From Anaerolineales bacterium (GTDB lineage: Bacteria; Chloroflexota; Anaerolineae; Anaerolineales; Villigracilaceae), in assembly GCA_020847355.1 (NCBI GenBank), contig JADLCG010000297.1, positions 1 to 11,218 on the forward strand: 11,218 nucleotides of DNA. The letters are read 5' to 3'. The position numbers and the translations under genes were made by a program. Every line of letters starts with the position of its first letter. Positions within the stretch are counted from its first letter, which is position 1. A model generated the notes under the pieces. The model was not told where the DNA came from and searched no databases. It worked only from the letters and a program-made list of their open reading frames with translations. Of the stretch, positions 1 to 7,800 are shown in pieces.

Positions 1-608
1 AACATGGTGATCGGCAGTTCGCGCAGTAAATTGATCAGCGTTCTGCGGGCGCGCGGATCCAACCCAGCGGAAGGTTCATCCAACACCAATAAACTGGGGC
101 GCATGGAGAGCGTTGTGGCGATGGCGATGCGTTTCTTCTCGCCCACGCTCAAATGATGCGACAGGCGTTCGCGATAGGCGCTCATTTGCACCGCTTCTAA
201 TGCGGCTTCAACGCGCGCGCGAACTTCCATTTCCGGTAAGCCCATGTGCAAGGGACCAAAGGCAACGTCTTCAAAGACCGTCGGCGAAAAAAGCTGATCG
301 TCTGGATTTTGAAAAACCAGCCCCACCAAAGCGCGAATTGCAGGCAAGTTCTCGCGCGTGAGGCGCTGACTGCCAATTTGCACCTCGCCCGTGCCGCTCA
401 AAATTCCGTTCAAATGCAACATCAAAGTTGATTTTCCCGCGCCATTCGGACCGACCAGCGCGACCTTCTCGCCATGCGTCAGCTTAAATGAAACGCCATG
501 CAAAGCGGCATGACCATCTGGATAGGCGAAACGTAAATCGCTGACTTTCAACACATCCCCGCTCTGAAGATCCACGTTCACATTTGCAAGTGTATGAGAA
601 ACAGGCAT
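1..608 (-). CDS. cbiO: ECF-type cobalt/nickel transporter ATPase CbiO, C-terminus cut by window edge
   Basis: This is the cytoplasmic ATP-hydrolysing subunit of an energy-coupling-factor metal importer; it drives uptake through CbiQ and the substrate-binding CbiM. The 202 codons visible contain the ABC ATPase core: Walker A GPNGAGKST at residues 53-61, Q-loop glutamine 100 in VFQNPDDQLF, signature LSVGEKKR at 153-160 and Walker B LLVLDE at 173-178 followed by PSAGLDP. The GEKKR form of the signature and the QNPDDQLF Q-loop are typical of ECF ATPases. The switch histidine and C-terminal domain lie outside the window. The ATG shares one base with the cbiQ stop (TAATG), so translation is probably coupled. 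The family usually begins near residue 20 (LKVSDLRFAYP), so a GTG at residue 19 is an alternative start. I am confident of the family; the exact metal is not shown. Confidence 0.95.
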   Translation of the reverse strand, partial: MPVSHTLANVNVDLQSGDVLKVSDLRFAYPDGHAALHGVSFKLTHGEKVALVGPNGAGKSTLMLHLNGILSGTGEVQIGSQRLTRENLPAIRALVGLVFQNPDDQLFSPTVFEDVAFGPLHMGLPEMEVRARVEAALEAVQMSAYRERLSHHLSVGEKKRIAIATTLSMRPSLLVLDEPSAGLDPRARRTLINLLRELPITM

Positions 609-1399
609 TAGAATCTTCCAATCGCTTGAAGCATAACAATAAATAAAAGTCCAAAAGCCATTACAAAATAATCGCCGGATTTTAATTCATGCGGGTTGAG
701 CGTGTATAACCGTCCGCTATAACCGCGCGCGATCATCGCGTTATAAATGCGATCGCTTCTCTCATAGCTTCGCAAAAAAAGTTGACCGGCTAAATTGCCC
801 GCCACTTTTGCGCGCCACAACACGCCCCCACCGGACCGATTGCCCGGCACGGCCGCCGAACGAGATTCCCGCGCCCTGAGCAGACGAAAGACTTCATCCG
901 TCAGCACAAATAGATAACGATAAAGAAACGCGATGATGGTGGTTAGCACAGCCGGAACTTTGAGATGCTCCAGCGCGTGAATCAAATCCGGGAAGCGCGT
1001 AGTGGCGACGAGTAAAATCGCCGCCTGCACGGAAAGCCACGAGCGAATCAAAATGCTGACAAAGCGTAGCAACCCTAAATCGGTGATCGTCAAATTCCAA
1101 AAGAATAAGCGAAAGGAAACAAGCGCTTGACCGGGCATTGAAAATAAAATCGTAATCGCCACCAAAGCGAAAGGCAGGGCGATCAAAGAACGTTTGAAGG
1201 TATAACCTGCGCCAAGTTGGGAATAGTAATTGGCGGCTAATAGAAACAGCCAAGCCGCGCCAAAGGCGCTCCACGCGCCATCTGGCAAGAGCGCGTTAGA
1301 CACGATGAAAATAACGGTCAGCGCCGCCTTGACGCGCGGGTCAAGGCGGTGAACCAAACTATTCTTTTCGTGATACCGATCGAACGCATCAAAGTGCAT
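608..1399 (-). CDS. cbiQ: ECF-type cobalt/nickel transporter transmembrane subunit CbiQ
   Basis: CbiQ is the T component that links the ATPase CbiO to the metal-binding membrane protein CbiM in the cytoplasmic membrane. The 263-residue product has the family's usual length. Near the N-terminus is the conserved HRLDPRVK (17-24). Hydrophobic segments lie at about 25-40, 43-60, 71-87, 113-133, 150-168 and 243-261. The two charged coupling motifs that dock on the ATPase are visible: LLRARESRS at 173-181 and RSDRIYNAMIARGYSG at 214-229. The ATG at 1399 lies 6 bases after the cbiM stop with no strong Shine-Dalgarno sequence, so translation probably follows from cbiM. The stop overlaps the cbiO start by one base. 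The order cbiM-cbiQ-cbiO is the standard operon layout. Confidence 0.95.
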   Translation of the reverse strand: MHFDAFDRYHEKNSLVHRLDPRVKAALTVIFIVSNALLPDGAWSAFGAAWLFLLAANYYSQLGAGYTFKRSLIALPFALVAITILFSMPGQALVSFRLFFWNLTITDLGLLRFVSILIRSWLSVQAAILLVATTRFPDLIHALEHLKVPAVLTTIIAFLYRYLFVLTDEVFRLLRARESRSAAVPGNRSGGGVLWRAKVAGNLAGQLFLRSYERSDRIYNAMIARGYSGRLYTLNPHELKSGDYFVMAFGLLFIVMLQAIGRF

Positions 1400-1405
1400 A
1401 GATCA

Positions 1406-2344
1406 TTAAGCCTGAGGCTTCGCTTTAATTCCGCGCCCAATTAAAAAGGCAACTGCGCCAACTACCAGCGCGCCAAAAGCGCCAGCCGCAATCTTTGAGG
1501 CAGATGCGGAAGCTAGGAAGGGAACAACATAACCGGCTAAGGGTCCAGAAGCGGATTGCGCCGTATCAATAAAGCCGAGGTCCATTGCCACGCGATTCAA
1601 GCCGTCTGGATCGGCTGAAGCGAGCGGCGAAAGCGTCACGACGATTAAGGCAATCAGCCCGCCGACATAAATCCAAGCGCGGCTTCCCTTCGCGGATTCT
1701 GAGCCTGCGGCAAGCAAATCGGGGCGGGTTTGTAAAATAAAAGTCACCGCAGAAACGGTGATCAAGGCTTCGCCCAATCCAATTAAAGCATGAACGCCAA
1801 GCATCGCCGGAACGACCACTTTCAAATCCGAAGCGCCGCTGAGCCAAAGTTCTAAGGAAGTGAGCAATGCGCCAGCCATCACCGAGAGCCAAGCTGAAAC
1901 GCCAATCACGCTAAGCTTTATGGGTTTAGCTTGGTTAAGCGCAAAACGATAAAAGCCGTAACCAATGGCGGCTGTCACCAACCCCATATTGAGCAAGTTC
2001 GCGCCCATCACCACCAAGCCGCCGTCTTGAAAAAGCAAAGCCTGCGTAGCGATGACGGCAGTCATTACCAGCATCCCCGCCCATGGACCAAGCACAATTG
2101 CCGCCAGCGCTCCGCCCAATAAATGACCGGACGTGCCGCCCGCCACCGGGAAGTTGATCATCTGCGCGGCGAAGATGAATGCCGCCATCACGCCCATCAA
2201 GGGGATTTGTTTTTCGCCCAAAGATTTGTTCGTCTTTGAAATGGCCAGCCCAATCACAGCCGCCGAGATAACCCAACAAATTATAGAAATCATCAGGCTG
2301 AGAAAGCCGTCTGGAATGTGCATAGGGGGTGGGGAATAGTGCAT
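1406..2344 (-). CDS. cbiM: Cobalt/nickel-binding ECF substrate component CbiM with fused PDGLE (CbiN-like) C-terminus
   Basis: CbiM is the membrane S component that binds Ni(II) or Co(II). The family core is clear: MHIPDGFL (residues 8-15), the GGTSGH metal-site loop with His74, and QALLFQDGGLVVMGANLLNMG at 101-121. After residue 222 there is another membrane helix (about 225-240), then ASADPDGLNRVAMDLGF (242-258), which is the PDGLE/CbiN-type extracytoplasmic segment, and a last helix (about 286-303). The accessory subunit is thus fused rather than separate. The start is uncertain. ATG 2344 has a good AAGGAG site 7 bases upstream but adds seven residues (MHYSPPP). ATG 2323 gives the exact MHI N-terminus that ligates the metal in characterised NikM/CbiM proteins, but has no ribosome site. 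Counted from 2323, the loop histidine becomes His67, as I recall it for NikM2. Nickel versus cobalt cannot be told from sequence alone. Confidence 0.93.
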   Translation of the reverse strand: MHYSPPPMHIPDGFLSLMISIICWVISAAVIGLAISKTNKSLGEKQIPLMGVMAAFIFAAQMINFPVAGGTSGHLLGGALAAIVLGPWAGMLVMTAVIATQALLFQDGGLVVMGANLLNMGLVTAAIGYGFYRFALNQAKPIKLSVIGVSAWLSVMAGALLTSLELWLSGASDLKVVVPAMLGVHALIGLGEALITVSAVTFILQTRPDLLAAGSESAKGSRAWIYVGGLIALIVVTLSPLASADPDGLNRVAMDLGFIDTAQSASGPLAGYVVPFLASASASKIAAGAFGALVVGAVAFLIGRGIKAKPQA

Positions 2345-2351
2345 GATTTAG

Positions 2352-2358
2352 CTCCTTA
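2352..2358 (-). promoter_or_regulatory. Shine-Dalgarno site of cbiM overlapping the stop of the Fur-family gene
   Basis: On the minus strand TAAGGAG contains both the TAA stop of the Fur-family gene and a near-perfect AGGAG ribosome site, 7 bases before the ATG at 2344. It supports that ATG over the ATG at 2323 and suggests translational coupling of regulator and transporter. Confidence 0.7.
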
Positions 2359-2772
2359 TTGACAATTTGAACAAATACCAAAAAAGTTAATATGCCGATC
2401 CGTTATTTTATAACCGCTAAAAGATTCGAGCTTTTGATACATTTTTTCGACAATCTGATGATCTACCTCCAATTCTTTACCGCAATGCCGACAAACCAAA
2501 TGATGATGCGCATGGCGGGTAACTTCATATACAAAACGTCCGTTGCCAATTTGCGCCGAGTGGATCAAGCCATTTTCGGCGAGAAATTCTAAAGTGCGAT
2601 AAACCGTAGGTTCGGTGAGGCTGGTTAACTGTTTACGCGCGCGTGCATAAACTTCAATAGGCGTGAGATGTTTGCCGGAATGACACAGCGTATGCAAAAT
2701 GGCGTGTCTTTGCGGGGTCATCCGATAGCCGCGCGCGCGCAGTTGCGGAGCGTATGCTTCTGAGCAGGACAT
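2356..2772 (-). CDS. Fur-family metal-responsive transcriptional regulator
   Basis: A 138-residue Fur-family repressor, the usual length. The N-terminal winged helix has RMTPQRHAIL (17-26) and the recognition-helix region EPTVYRTLEFLAENGLI (54-70). The dimerisation and metal domain has HAHHHLVCRHCG (87-98), with Cys94 and Cys97, and a second CxxC at Cys134/Cys137; four cysteines in two CxxC pairs suggest a structural zinc site. Additional histidines (His88-His91, His105, His127) can form the sensory site. It is the first gene of a tight cluster with cbiM, cbiQ and cbiO (11 bases to cbiM), so it most likely senses the imported metal and represses its own operon. A nickel-sensing (Nur-like) role is my favoured inference; Zur or Fur activity cannot be excluded, because sequence alone rarely separates these subfamilies. 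The ATG at 2772 has AAGGA about 9 bases upstream. Confidence 0.92.
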   Translation of the reverse strand: MSCSEAYAPQLRARGYRMTPQRHAILHTLCHSGKHLTPIEVYARARKQLTSLTEPTVYRTLEFLAENGLIHSAQIGNGRFVYEVTRHAHHHLVCRHCGKELEVDHQIVEKMYQKLESFSGYKITDRHINFFGICSNCQ

Positions 2773-2786
2773 GCTTCTTTTCCTTA

Positions 2787-2809
2787 TTGCAAGAAGTTAC
2801 AACAATATA
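2787..2809 (-). promoter_or_regulatory. Candidate promoter -10 and operator of the Fur-family/cbiMQO operon
   Basis: In the AT-rich 95-base gap before the regulator gene, the minus strand shows TATATT (2804-2809), a 5/6 match to a -10 box; the -35 is poor. Directly after it lies TTGTAA-CTTC-TTGCAA (2787-2802), an inverted repeat with one arm mismatch. It would cover the transcription start, a typical position for a repressor site. As I recall it, the Streptomyces nickel regulator Nur binds TGCAA-N5-TTGCA, so the half-sites resemble it but the spacer here is 4. No experimental support is visible in sequence. Confidence 0.3.
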
Positions 2810-2867
2810 CATACAGAATATCACATTTGATTATTTCTTACCTTATTTAAATTGATGCAGGTTATTT

Positions 2868-3569
2868 TTACGGCTCCCAAACGTAGTGGACGAGCGCCGC
2901 GATATAAAATTTGCCCGCAGAGTTTTCAATGCCCACGCCCCAAGTCTGCCAGTTGAGCCCGCCAAATTCGTCAGTCCCGGGGTAATGCACGGAGTAGTAA
3001 TCCAAATATGGATAGGGCCAGTCGAGAACGTAGGTTGCGCCGCCGGATTCAAGTTGATTGCAATTCAATTGGGCTTGCGGCGTGAAGACGATTTGTAAAC
3101 TCGGCAAGACCACATCTTGAAATGAGCCGATAGTCGCTTCGCCGCTCCCAAAAGAAATTCCCCAATCCGCTTGGTAGGTCGTTTCAAAGATAAATTTTGC
3201 GTGTTCCGCGTCATAATTGACCGCCTTGCCGTTGCGATAGAAAAGCACATCCATGCCGCGCGTTGGCGAAACGAGCGAGGAGAGCCATGCGCCGTCCTTG
3301 GCGGCGATGGCGTTGGTCAAAGCGGCGATTGTTTCTTTTGCGCGCGGGTCGTTGCAAAAGGAAAGCGGCGCTGGGGTTGACGTGGGCGCGGGGGGCAATG
3401 TCGGGGTTGGCGGCTCTAGCGGCGCGGGAGTGGCGGAAAACTCTACGGCAGTAGTCCAGGTTGGTTGGGGAGAATCAGCAATCAGGGCGGTGGGAAGCGG
3501 AACTTGATCCACTGGGGTTGAGCAGGCGGTTAACGTCAAAAGTATCAGCAGGGTAATTTTCGATTTCAT
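2868..3569 (-). CDS. Putative lipoprotein with Thr/Pro-rich linker, function unknown
   Basis: I do not recognise the family. The product has 233 residues. It begins with a very short lipoprotein signal: basic MKSK, a hydrophobic stretch 5-14 and the lipobox LTAC with lipid-attachment Cys16. Residues 17-70 are a Thr/Pro/Ala-rich linker, which would hold the domain away from the membrane on the outer face. The C-terminal domain (71-233) starts with a helical part (DPRAKETIAALTNAIAAKDG, 74-93). It has two cysteines (Cys72, Cys170) that could form a disulphide, and an aromatic-rich end (DWPYPYLDYYSVHYPG, 183-198) that suggests a beta-rich fold. AAAGG lies 6 bases before the ATG and supports the start. 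It sits between a terminator and the metal operon and looks like a single-gene unit. A role in metal uptake cannot be claimed from position alone. Confidence 0.82.
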   Translation of the reverse strand: MKSKITLLILLTLTACSTPVDQVPLPTALIADSPQPTWTTAVEFSATPAPLEPPTPTLPPAPTSTPAPLSFCNDPRAKETIAALTNAIAAKDGAWLSSLVSPTRGMDVLFYRNGKAVNYDAEHAKFIFETTYQADWGISFGSGEATIGSFQDVVLPSLQIVFTPQAQLNCNQLESGGATYVLDWPYPYLDYYSVHYPGTDEFGGLNWQTWGVGIENSAGKFYIAALVHYVWEP

Positions 3570-3584
3570 TGTATGCCTTTCGAG

Positions 3585-3617
3585 AAAATAAAAAACTGAC
3601 GAGAGTTTCGTCAGTTT
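3585..3617 (-). terminator. Intrinsic terminator after the kinase-FIST unit
   Basis: A perfect 10-base-pair stem (3608-3617 with 3593-3602, arm AAACTGACGA) closes a 5-base loop. On the minus strand it is followed by six T, one A and four T (3595-3585). It lies 23 bases after the FIST stop codon and ends that transcription unit. Confidence 0.88.
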
Positions 3618-3618
3618 G

Positions 3619-3624
3619 ATTATA
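3619..3624 (-). promoter_or_regulatory. Candidate -10 box for the lipoprotein gene, abutting the terminator stem
   Basis: The minus strand reads TATAAT, a perfect -10 match, 2 bases upstream of the terminator stem. The -35 region (CAAATT at 17 bases) is poor. It would start transcription inside the first stem arm, near 3612, so the new transcript could not form the full hairpin. It is the only promoter-like site close to the lipoprotein start. Confidence 0.35.
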
Positions 3625-3639
3625 TCGTTTGCGTTAAGT

Positions 3640-4794
3640 TTAATTTGCTTCGCCGAAAAGAATGACGACGATGTGTTGATTGAGAAATTTAGGGCGGGCT
3701 TTTTCTTCCGGAACGATTTGCCCTAAAGTGTAGCCGCCGGCTATTGGAATTTTATCGCCGAGAATTTCCTGGACTGCGGCGACTTCTGCGCCCGGGTGGG
3801 CTTTGAGTAACATTTGCCAGGCAACATCCACTAAGACGAGGGCGAGCGCTGGTTTGGCGTTGCCTAATTTTTTCAATGCATCTTGGGCGGCATGTCTGGC
3901 GGCGTTCTCGCAAGTTGCCAAGCTACCCACCAGCAGATATGCGTCAATGCCGTCACGGATGGTGGCGTTCATACGGAAACTTCCGTCGGCTTCTACGCGA
4001 ATGGGCGCGCGGATGACGAGGTCTTCGCCTTGTTCCACGCCGAGCGGATAAAGCCGAGCAAGGTGACTCAATGGCGGGAATGCCCAATCTCGCGGCGGGT
4101 AGCCGAATAGTTCAGAATAGGATTCGGAAGCGGGGCGGCCATCTAATGTGCGAAGCCAGAAGCCGCGCGCGCGCGTCACGCGAAATTGTTTGCCAATCGG
4201 ACTCCAGCCGTGATCGTAGCCGACAGCCATGACAAGGTTGCCGCGCAGAAATGCGGCAGAGAGCGCGCCTGCGCCATTTTGTTTTCCGGCAAGTTGATAG
4301 GCATTGCCGGTATGCAAATCTCCGCTGGCAAGCGCGCCAACGAGTTGATTAGATTGAATCGGCACGGCTCCGCAAAATTGTTCAGCGTCGCCGTTGAAAC
4401 CATCGCCAAAGCAAAGGATGGATTGCGGATCAACGTGCAGGTGAATTTGTTGGTTCAACTTTGCGCCGGTCTCGCGTCCGGATTGAGCATAGCCTGGATA
4501 CCATTGCGCCTCAGCTTGAAAATCTCCGCTCAAAGCGGCGACCACTACCGAATGCGCATGTTGACCTTTATCGGTGAGTCCGGCGGGCGAGCTAAAGCCG
4601 ATCAAAGGCGAATCGCCAAATAGGCTCGCCACGCCGCTGGAGACTTCGCGGGCTTGATATTGATGCGAAGCGATGACAATGCCCAACGCGGGCGAATTTG
4701 CGCCCAGCGCATTGAGCGCCTGATGCGCGGCTTGCAAGCCCGCTTCGCGCCCATCTAACGCTTGGGCAAAACCAACAGAACCAATCATAGTCAT
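3640..4794 (-). CDS. FIST N-terminal and C-terminal domain sensory protein
   Basis: FIST proteins are cytoplasmic sensory modules thought to bind small ligands such as amino acids and to act with histidine kinases, chemoreceptors or cyclic-di-GMP enzymes. The 384-residue product is a stand-alone FIST. The N-domain (about 28-215) has PLIGFSSPAG (63-72), a GDGFNGDAEQF stretch (130-140), VGALASGDL (152-160), GWSPIGKQFRVTRARG (196-211) and LDGRPASESY (217-226). The C-domain (about 245-382) ends in IPIAGGYTLGQIVP (349-362) and FLNQHIVVILFG (370-381). The short stretch usually read as S-C-x-x-R in FIST_C is replaced by DVAWQMLL (323-330), and the common GE before the final strands is GQ. There is no kinase, receiver or membrane part. 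The start ATG lies 8 bases after the kinase stop with no clear Shine-Dalgarno site; ATG at residue 3 is an alternative. Likely partner: the upstream kinase. Confidence 0.9.
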   Translation of the reverse strand: MTMIGSVGFAQALDGREAGLQAAHQALNALGANSPALGIVIASHQYQAREVSSGVASLFGDSPLIGFSSPAGLTDKGQHAHSVVVAALSGDFQAEAQWYPGYAQSGRETGAKLNQQIHLHVDPQSILCFGDGFNGDAEQFCGAVPIQSNQLVGALASGDLHTGNAYQLAGKQNGAGALSAAFLRGNLVMAVGYDHGWSPIGKQFRVTRARGFWLRTLDGRPASESYSELFGYPPRDWAFPPLSHLARLYPLGVEQGEDLVIRAPIRVEADGSFRMNATIRDGIDAYLLVGSLATCENAARHAAQDALKKLGNAKPALALVLVDVAWQMLLKAHPGAEVAAVQEILGDKIPIAGGYTLGQIVPEEKARPKFLNQHIVVILFGEAN

Positions 4795-4802
4795 AAGCTG
4801 AC

Positions 4803-7800
4803 TTATTCCCCTTCCGCAACTGGGATGGTAAAGTGGAAAGTTGTGCCGCGGCGGTATTCGCTTTCAAACCAAATTTTGCCGCCTTGCATTTCCACCAAGC
4901 TTTTGGTGATGTTCAGCCCCAAACCTGTGCCGGGTGATTCGCGGGCTTTAGGATCGTCTGAACGGAAAAACTTTTGGAAGATTTTTTCTTTATCTTCTTC
5001 GGTCATACCCAAGCCGTCATCCTTGACCCACAGATGCACTACTTTAGGAGCGCCTTCCGCATCCCAATGATTTTCGGTCTCTTGCGCGCCAATTTGGATC
5101 TGACCGCTTTCCGGCGTATATTTATAGGCGTTGCTCACTAGGTTGGTTAACACTTGAATAGCGCGAATGCGGTCCGTCCAGACGGCGGGCAGTTTTTCAG
5201 GCAGAGCCAGTTCGAGCGTTTGCTTTTTATCTTCCACTTGCCGCTTAATTGAACGCACCACGTCATCCACAATTTCGATGATGGTGGTGGCTTTGAAATC
5301 GAGACGCAAGCGCCCGGCTTCAATTTTAGAGTTGTCGTTCAAGTCAGAAACCAAGGTGGACATGCGCTCCACGTTGGATTTGATGGTCTGCAGGAAGTTG
5401 GTCTGCATATCGTTGATCTGCCCCACTGCGCCGCCCGCTAATAATTCCGTGTAGCCTTTGATGGAAGTCATCGGGTTTTTGAGTTCGTGCGCCACAAAAG
5501 AGACGAAGTCACTTTTAGCAACATTAGCGCGTTGGACTTCGCCGTAGAGTTGGGCGTTGGAAATAGCAATTGCGGCGTGGTCGGTGAGGCGCGCAAGGAA
5601 GGACATATCCACCAACGAATCGCTGACGCTTTCAAGGTGAAGCAAGCCAATCACGGCGGTTTCGCGGCGAATAGGGATCACCATTTGGGTGTGCGCGAGC
5701 GGGAAGAGTTTATCTTTTGTATCGGCGACGGATACGCGTTGCGGAACGCCGGTCTCTATAACCTCTAACATCGTGGGAATCGTGATGCTCAGCAGTTGAT
5801 CCGAAACGCCGATGGATTTTTCATCAAGCCCTTGCTGAGACATGACGCGCAGTTTATTCTCTTCAACCATGCCAATCAGCCCGGCTTCCGCTTGGGATTG
5901 ACGCAACGCCCAATCCAGCGTGATCCGCATGGCGCGATCCATTTCCAAGCTGGCGTTGAGCTCGCGGTCAATGCGTTGCATGACTGATAGCTCTTCCACG
6001 CGCGCATTGAGTTCTTGATCGGTCAAGGTATAGAGGCGCGCATTTTCAATCGCCACAGCGGCTTGACCGGCAAAAGCGGTCAGCAGAGTTTGATCGTCAT
6101 TCACGAAAGGCAATCCATCGCGGCGGTTGATGACTTCAACCACGCCGATCACATGATCTTTGACTTGAAGCGGAACCGCCATTAACGAGCGGCTGACGAA
6201 GCCAGTTTGCTGATCAATGCCTTCAAACCGATTTTTATTATGTTCTTCATTTTCAATGACCGGCGCGCGCAGTTGCACCGCGCGCCCAACGATACCTGTG
6301 CCAGCCGGCAAGCGCTGACCAATGAGATTCGTGGCGACTGGTCCTACCGTCACTCTGAAAACCAATTCGTCGGTTTGATCGTCCACGAGGAAGAGGCTCC
6401 CCGCTTCGCAGTTCAAAATTCCAACGGCGTTTTCAAGGATGTTTTGTAGAAGCGGGTCAAGTTCCAGCGTTCCGGTAAGTTGGCGCGTAATTTCGTTGAG
6501 GGTGGTTAATTGGCGGGCGCGTTGTTGGCTTTCTTCCAAGAGACGGGCTTTGACGATTGCGCCGGCAGTTTGGTCGGCAATAGCTTGCAAGAGTTCCAAC
6601 TGTCCGCGTGTGTAAACCGTTCCGCCGTCACGACTGCCAATGCTCAATGCGCCAATCGATTCGGCGCCAGCGTTGAGCGGCACGCCCATCCAAGCAAAGG
6701 CGCTTTCTAAAACTGCCGTCACGTTGCGCGCCTGACATTCGCGGCGGTAGTCTTGCGTCATCAACGGGCGGCTTTTGCGAATCACTTCAGGGGCTAAGCC
6801 CATGCCAATTGCAAAGGGGATATTCTCGCGGCTGGGAATGCGTTCGTTATTTTCCACGCAGAAGCCGTAATAATAGTAATCGCTATTCTTATCATAGAGC
6901 GTGATGTGCAAATGCGAGGTCGGGATAATTTGGGCGGTTTGAGCGTAAATCAATTCGAGAACGTCGTCAAAAGTCAAGGTGACGTTCACGCCCTGCGAAA
7001 CGCGCGTCAGCGCGTTCATCTCTTGAATGCGGCGTTCAAGATGCGAAATGGTTTGAACGCGCTCCATGGCGATTGAGGCTTGGTCGCAAATGGTTTCTAA
7101 AAATTTTAGCTCAATCGGCGTGTAGGGTCGCCCGGAAAGGCGCGAGCCAAGCGCAATCCATCCAACCGGACGTTCTTTGCCGGGCAAAGCAATGAATAAA
7201 CGCGCGCCTAACAAAGCCAACCGAGATTGTTCAGCTTGAAGCGCGGTTGGGAGCGCGGCGGCGTTATCCAAATACAACGGCAAATGTTCGCTCTGGAAAT
7301 AGCGCGCCAACGGACTGGAAGCAGAGAAACGAATATCGGTAGTGGGCTGACGGTTTTCATCCGGAAGCGCGTAATACAAATCGTTAATCGTATCGTAGGC
7401 GTAGGCGTGGATGCGGCTGGGGTTGAGGGTTGAGAGGATCGTCGTCCGTATGATTGCGCTGATCAAGTTTAAGTCCAGCGCAGAAGAAAGTTGATGCGAA
7501 AAATCCTCTAGCTGTTCTCCCAAAATCCGCTCGCTTCGGAAAAAGCGCGTGTCAATCAAGGCTTGTAGTTTGGCGCGGACAGGGTCAAAGAAGATTACGC
7601 AGAGGAAAATAAAAACGCCGACTAGTAAAGCGCTATTCGGTAAAGCCGGGGCGTAGAAGATGCCAATCGCCGTGACGAACAAGGCATATCCGAAAATCAC
7701 CAGCGCCGCAAAAAGGCTATATAGAATACCGCGGCGAATGATCTCATCGGCGCGCGCAAACTTGAAGCGCAAAATCACATAGCCCATCACAATCGGCAGG

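Noticed and set aside
1935..2381. 148-codon minus-strand frame overlapping cbiM
   Set aside because: It is the +1 shadow of cbiM; the Arg/Gly-rich product matches no family, while the cbiM frame has all motifs.
2773..2867. Cobalamin or NiCo riboswitch before the metal operon
   Set aside because: The gap is only 95 bases and AT-rich, with no conserved B12-box or stable multi-stem structure that I can see.
3360..3420. GGGG-rich plus-strand stretch in the lipoprotein gene
   Set aside because: It is explained by Pro and Thr codons of the linker read on the minus strand; it is not a repeat array.
4155..4185. Runs of alternating GC (also near 2730)
   Set aside because: These look like Z-DNA or repeat tracts but encode Arg/Ala residues inside conserved genes and recur across the window as a general base-use habit.
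4186..4623. 145-codon open frame on the plus strand
   Set aside because: It lies wholly inside the FIST gene on the opposite strand and has no recognisable domain or ribosome site; such long antisense frames are expected with this codon use.
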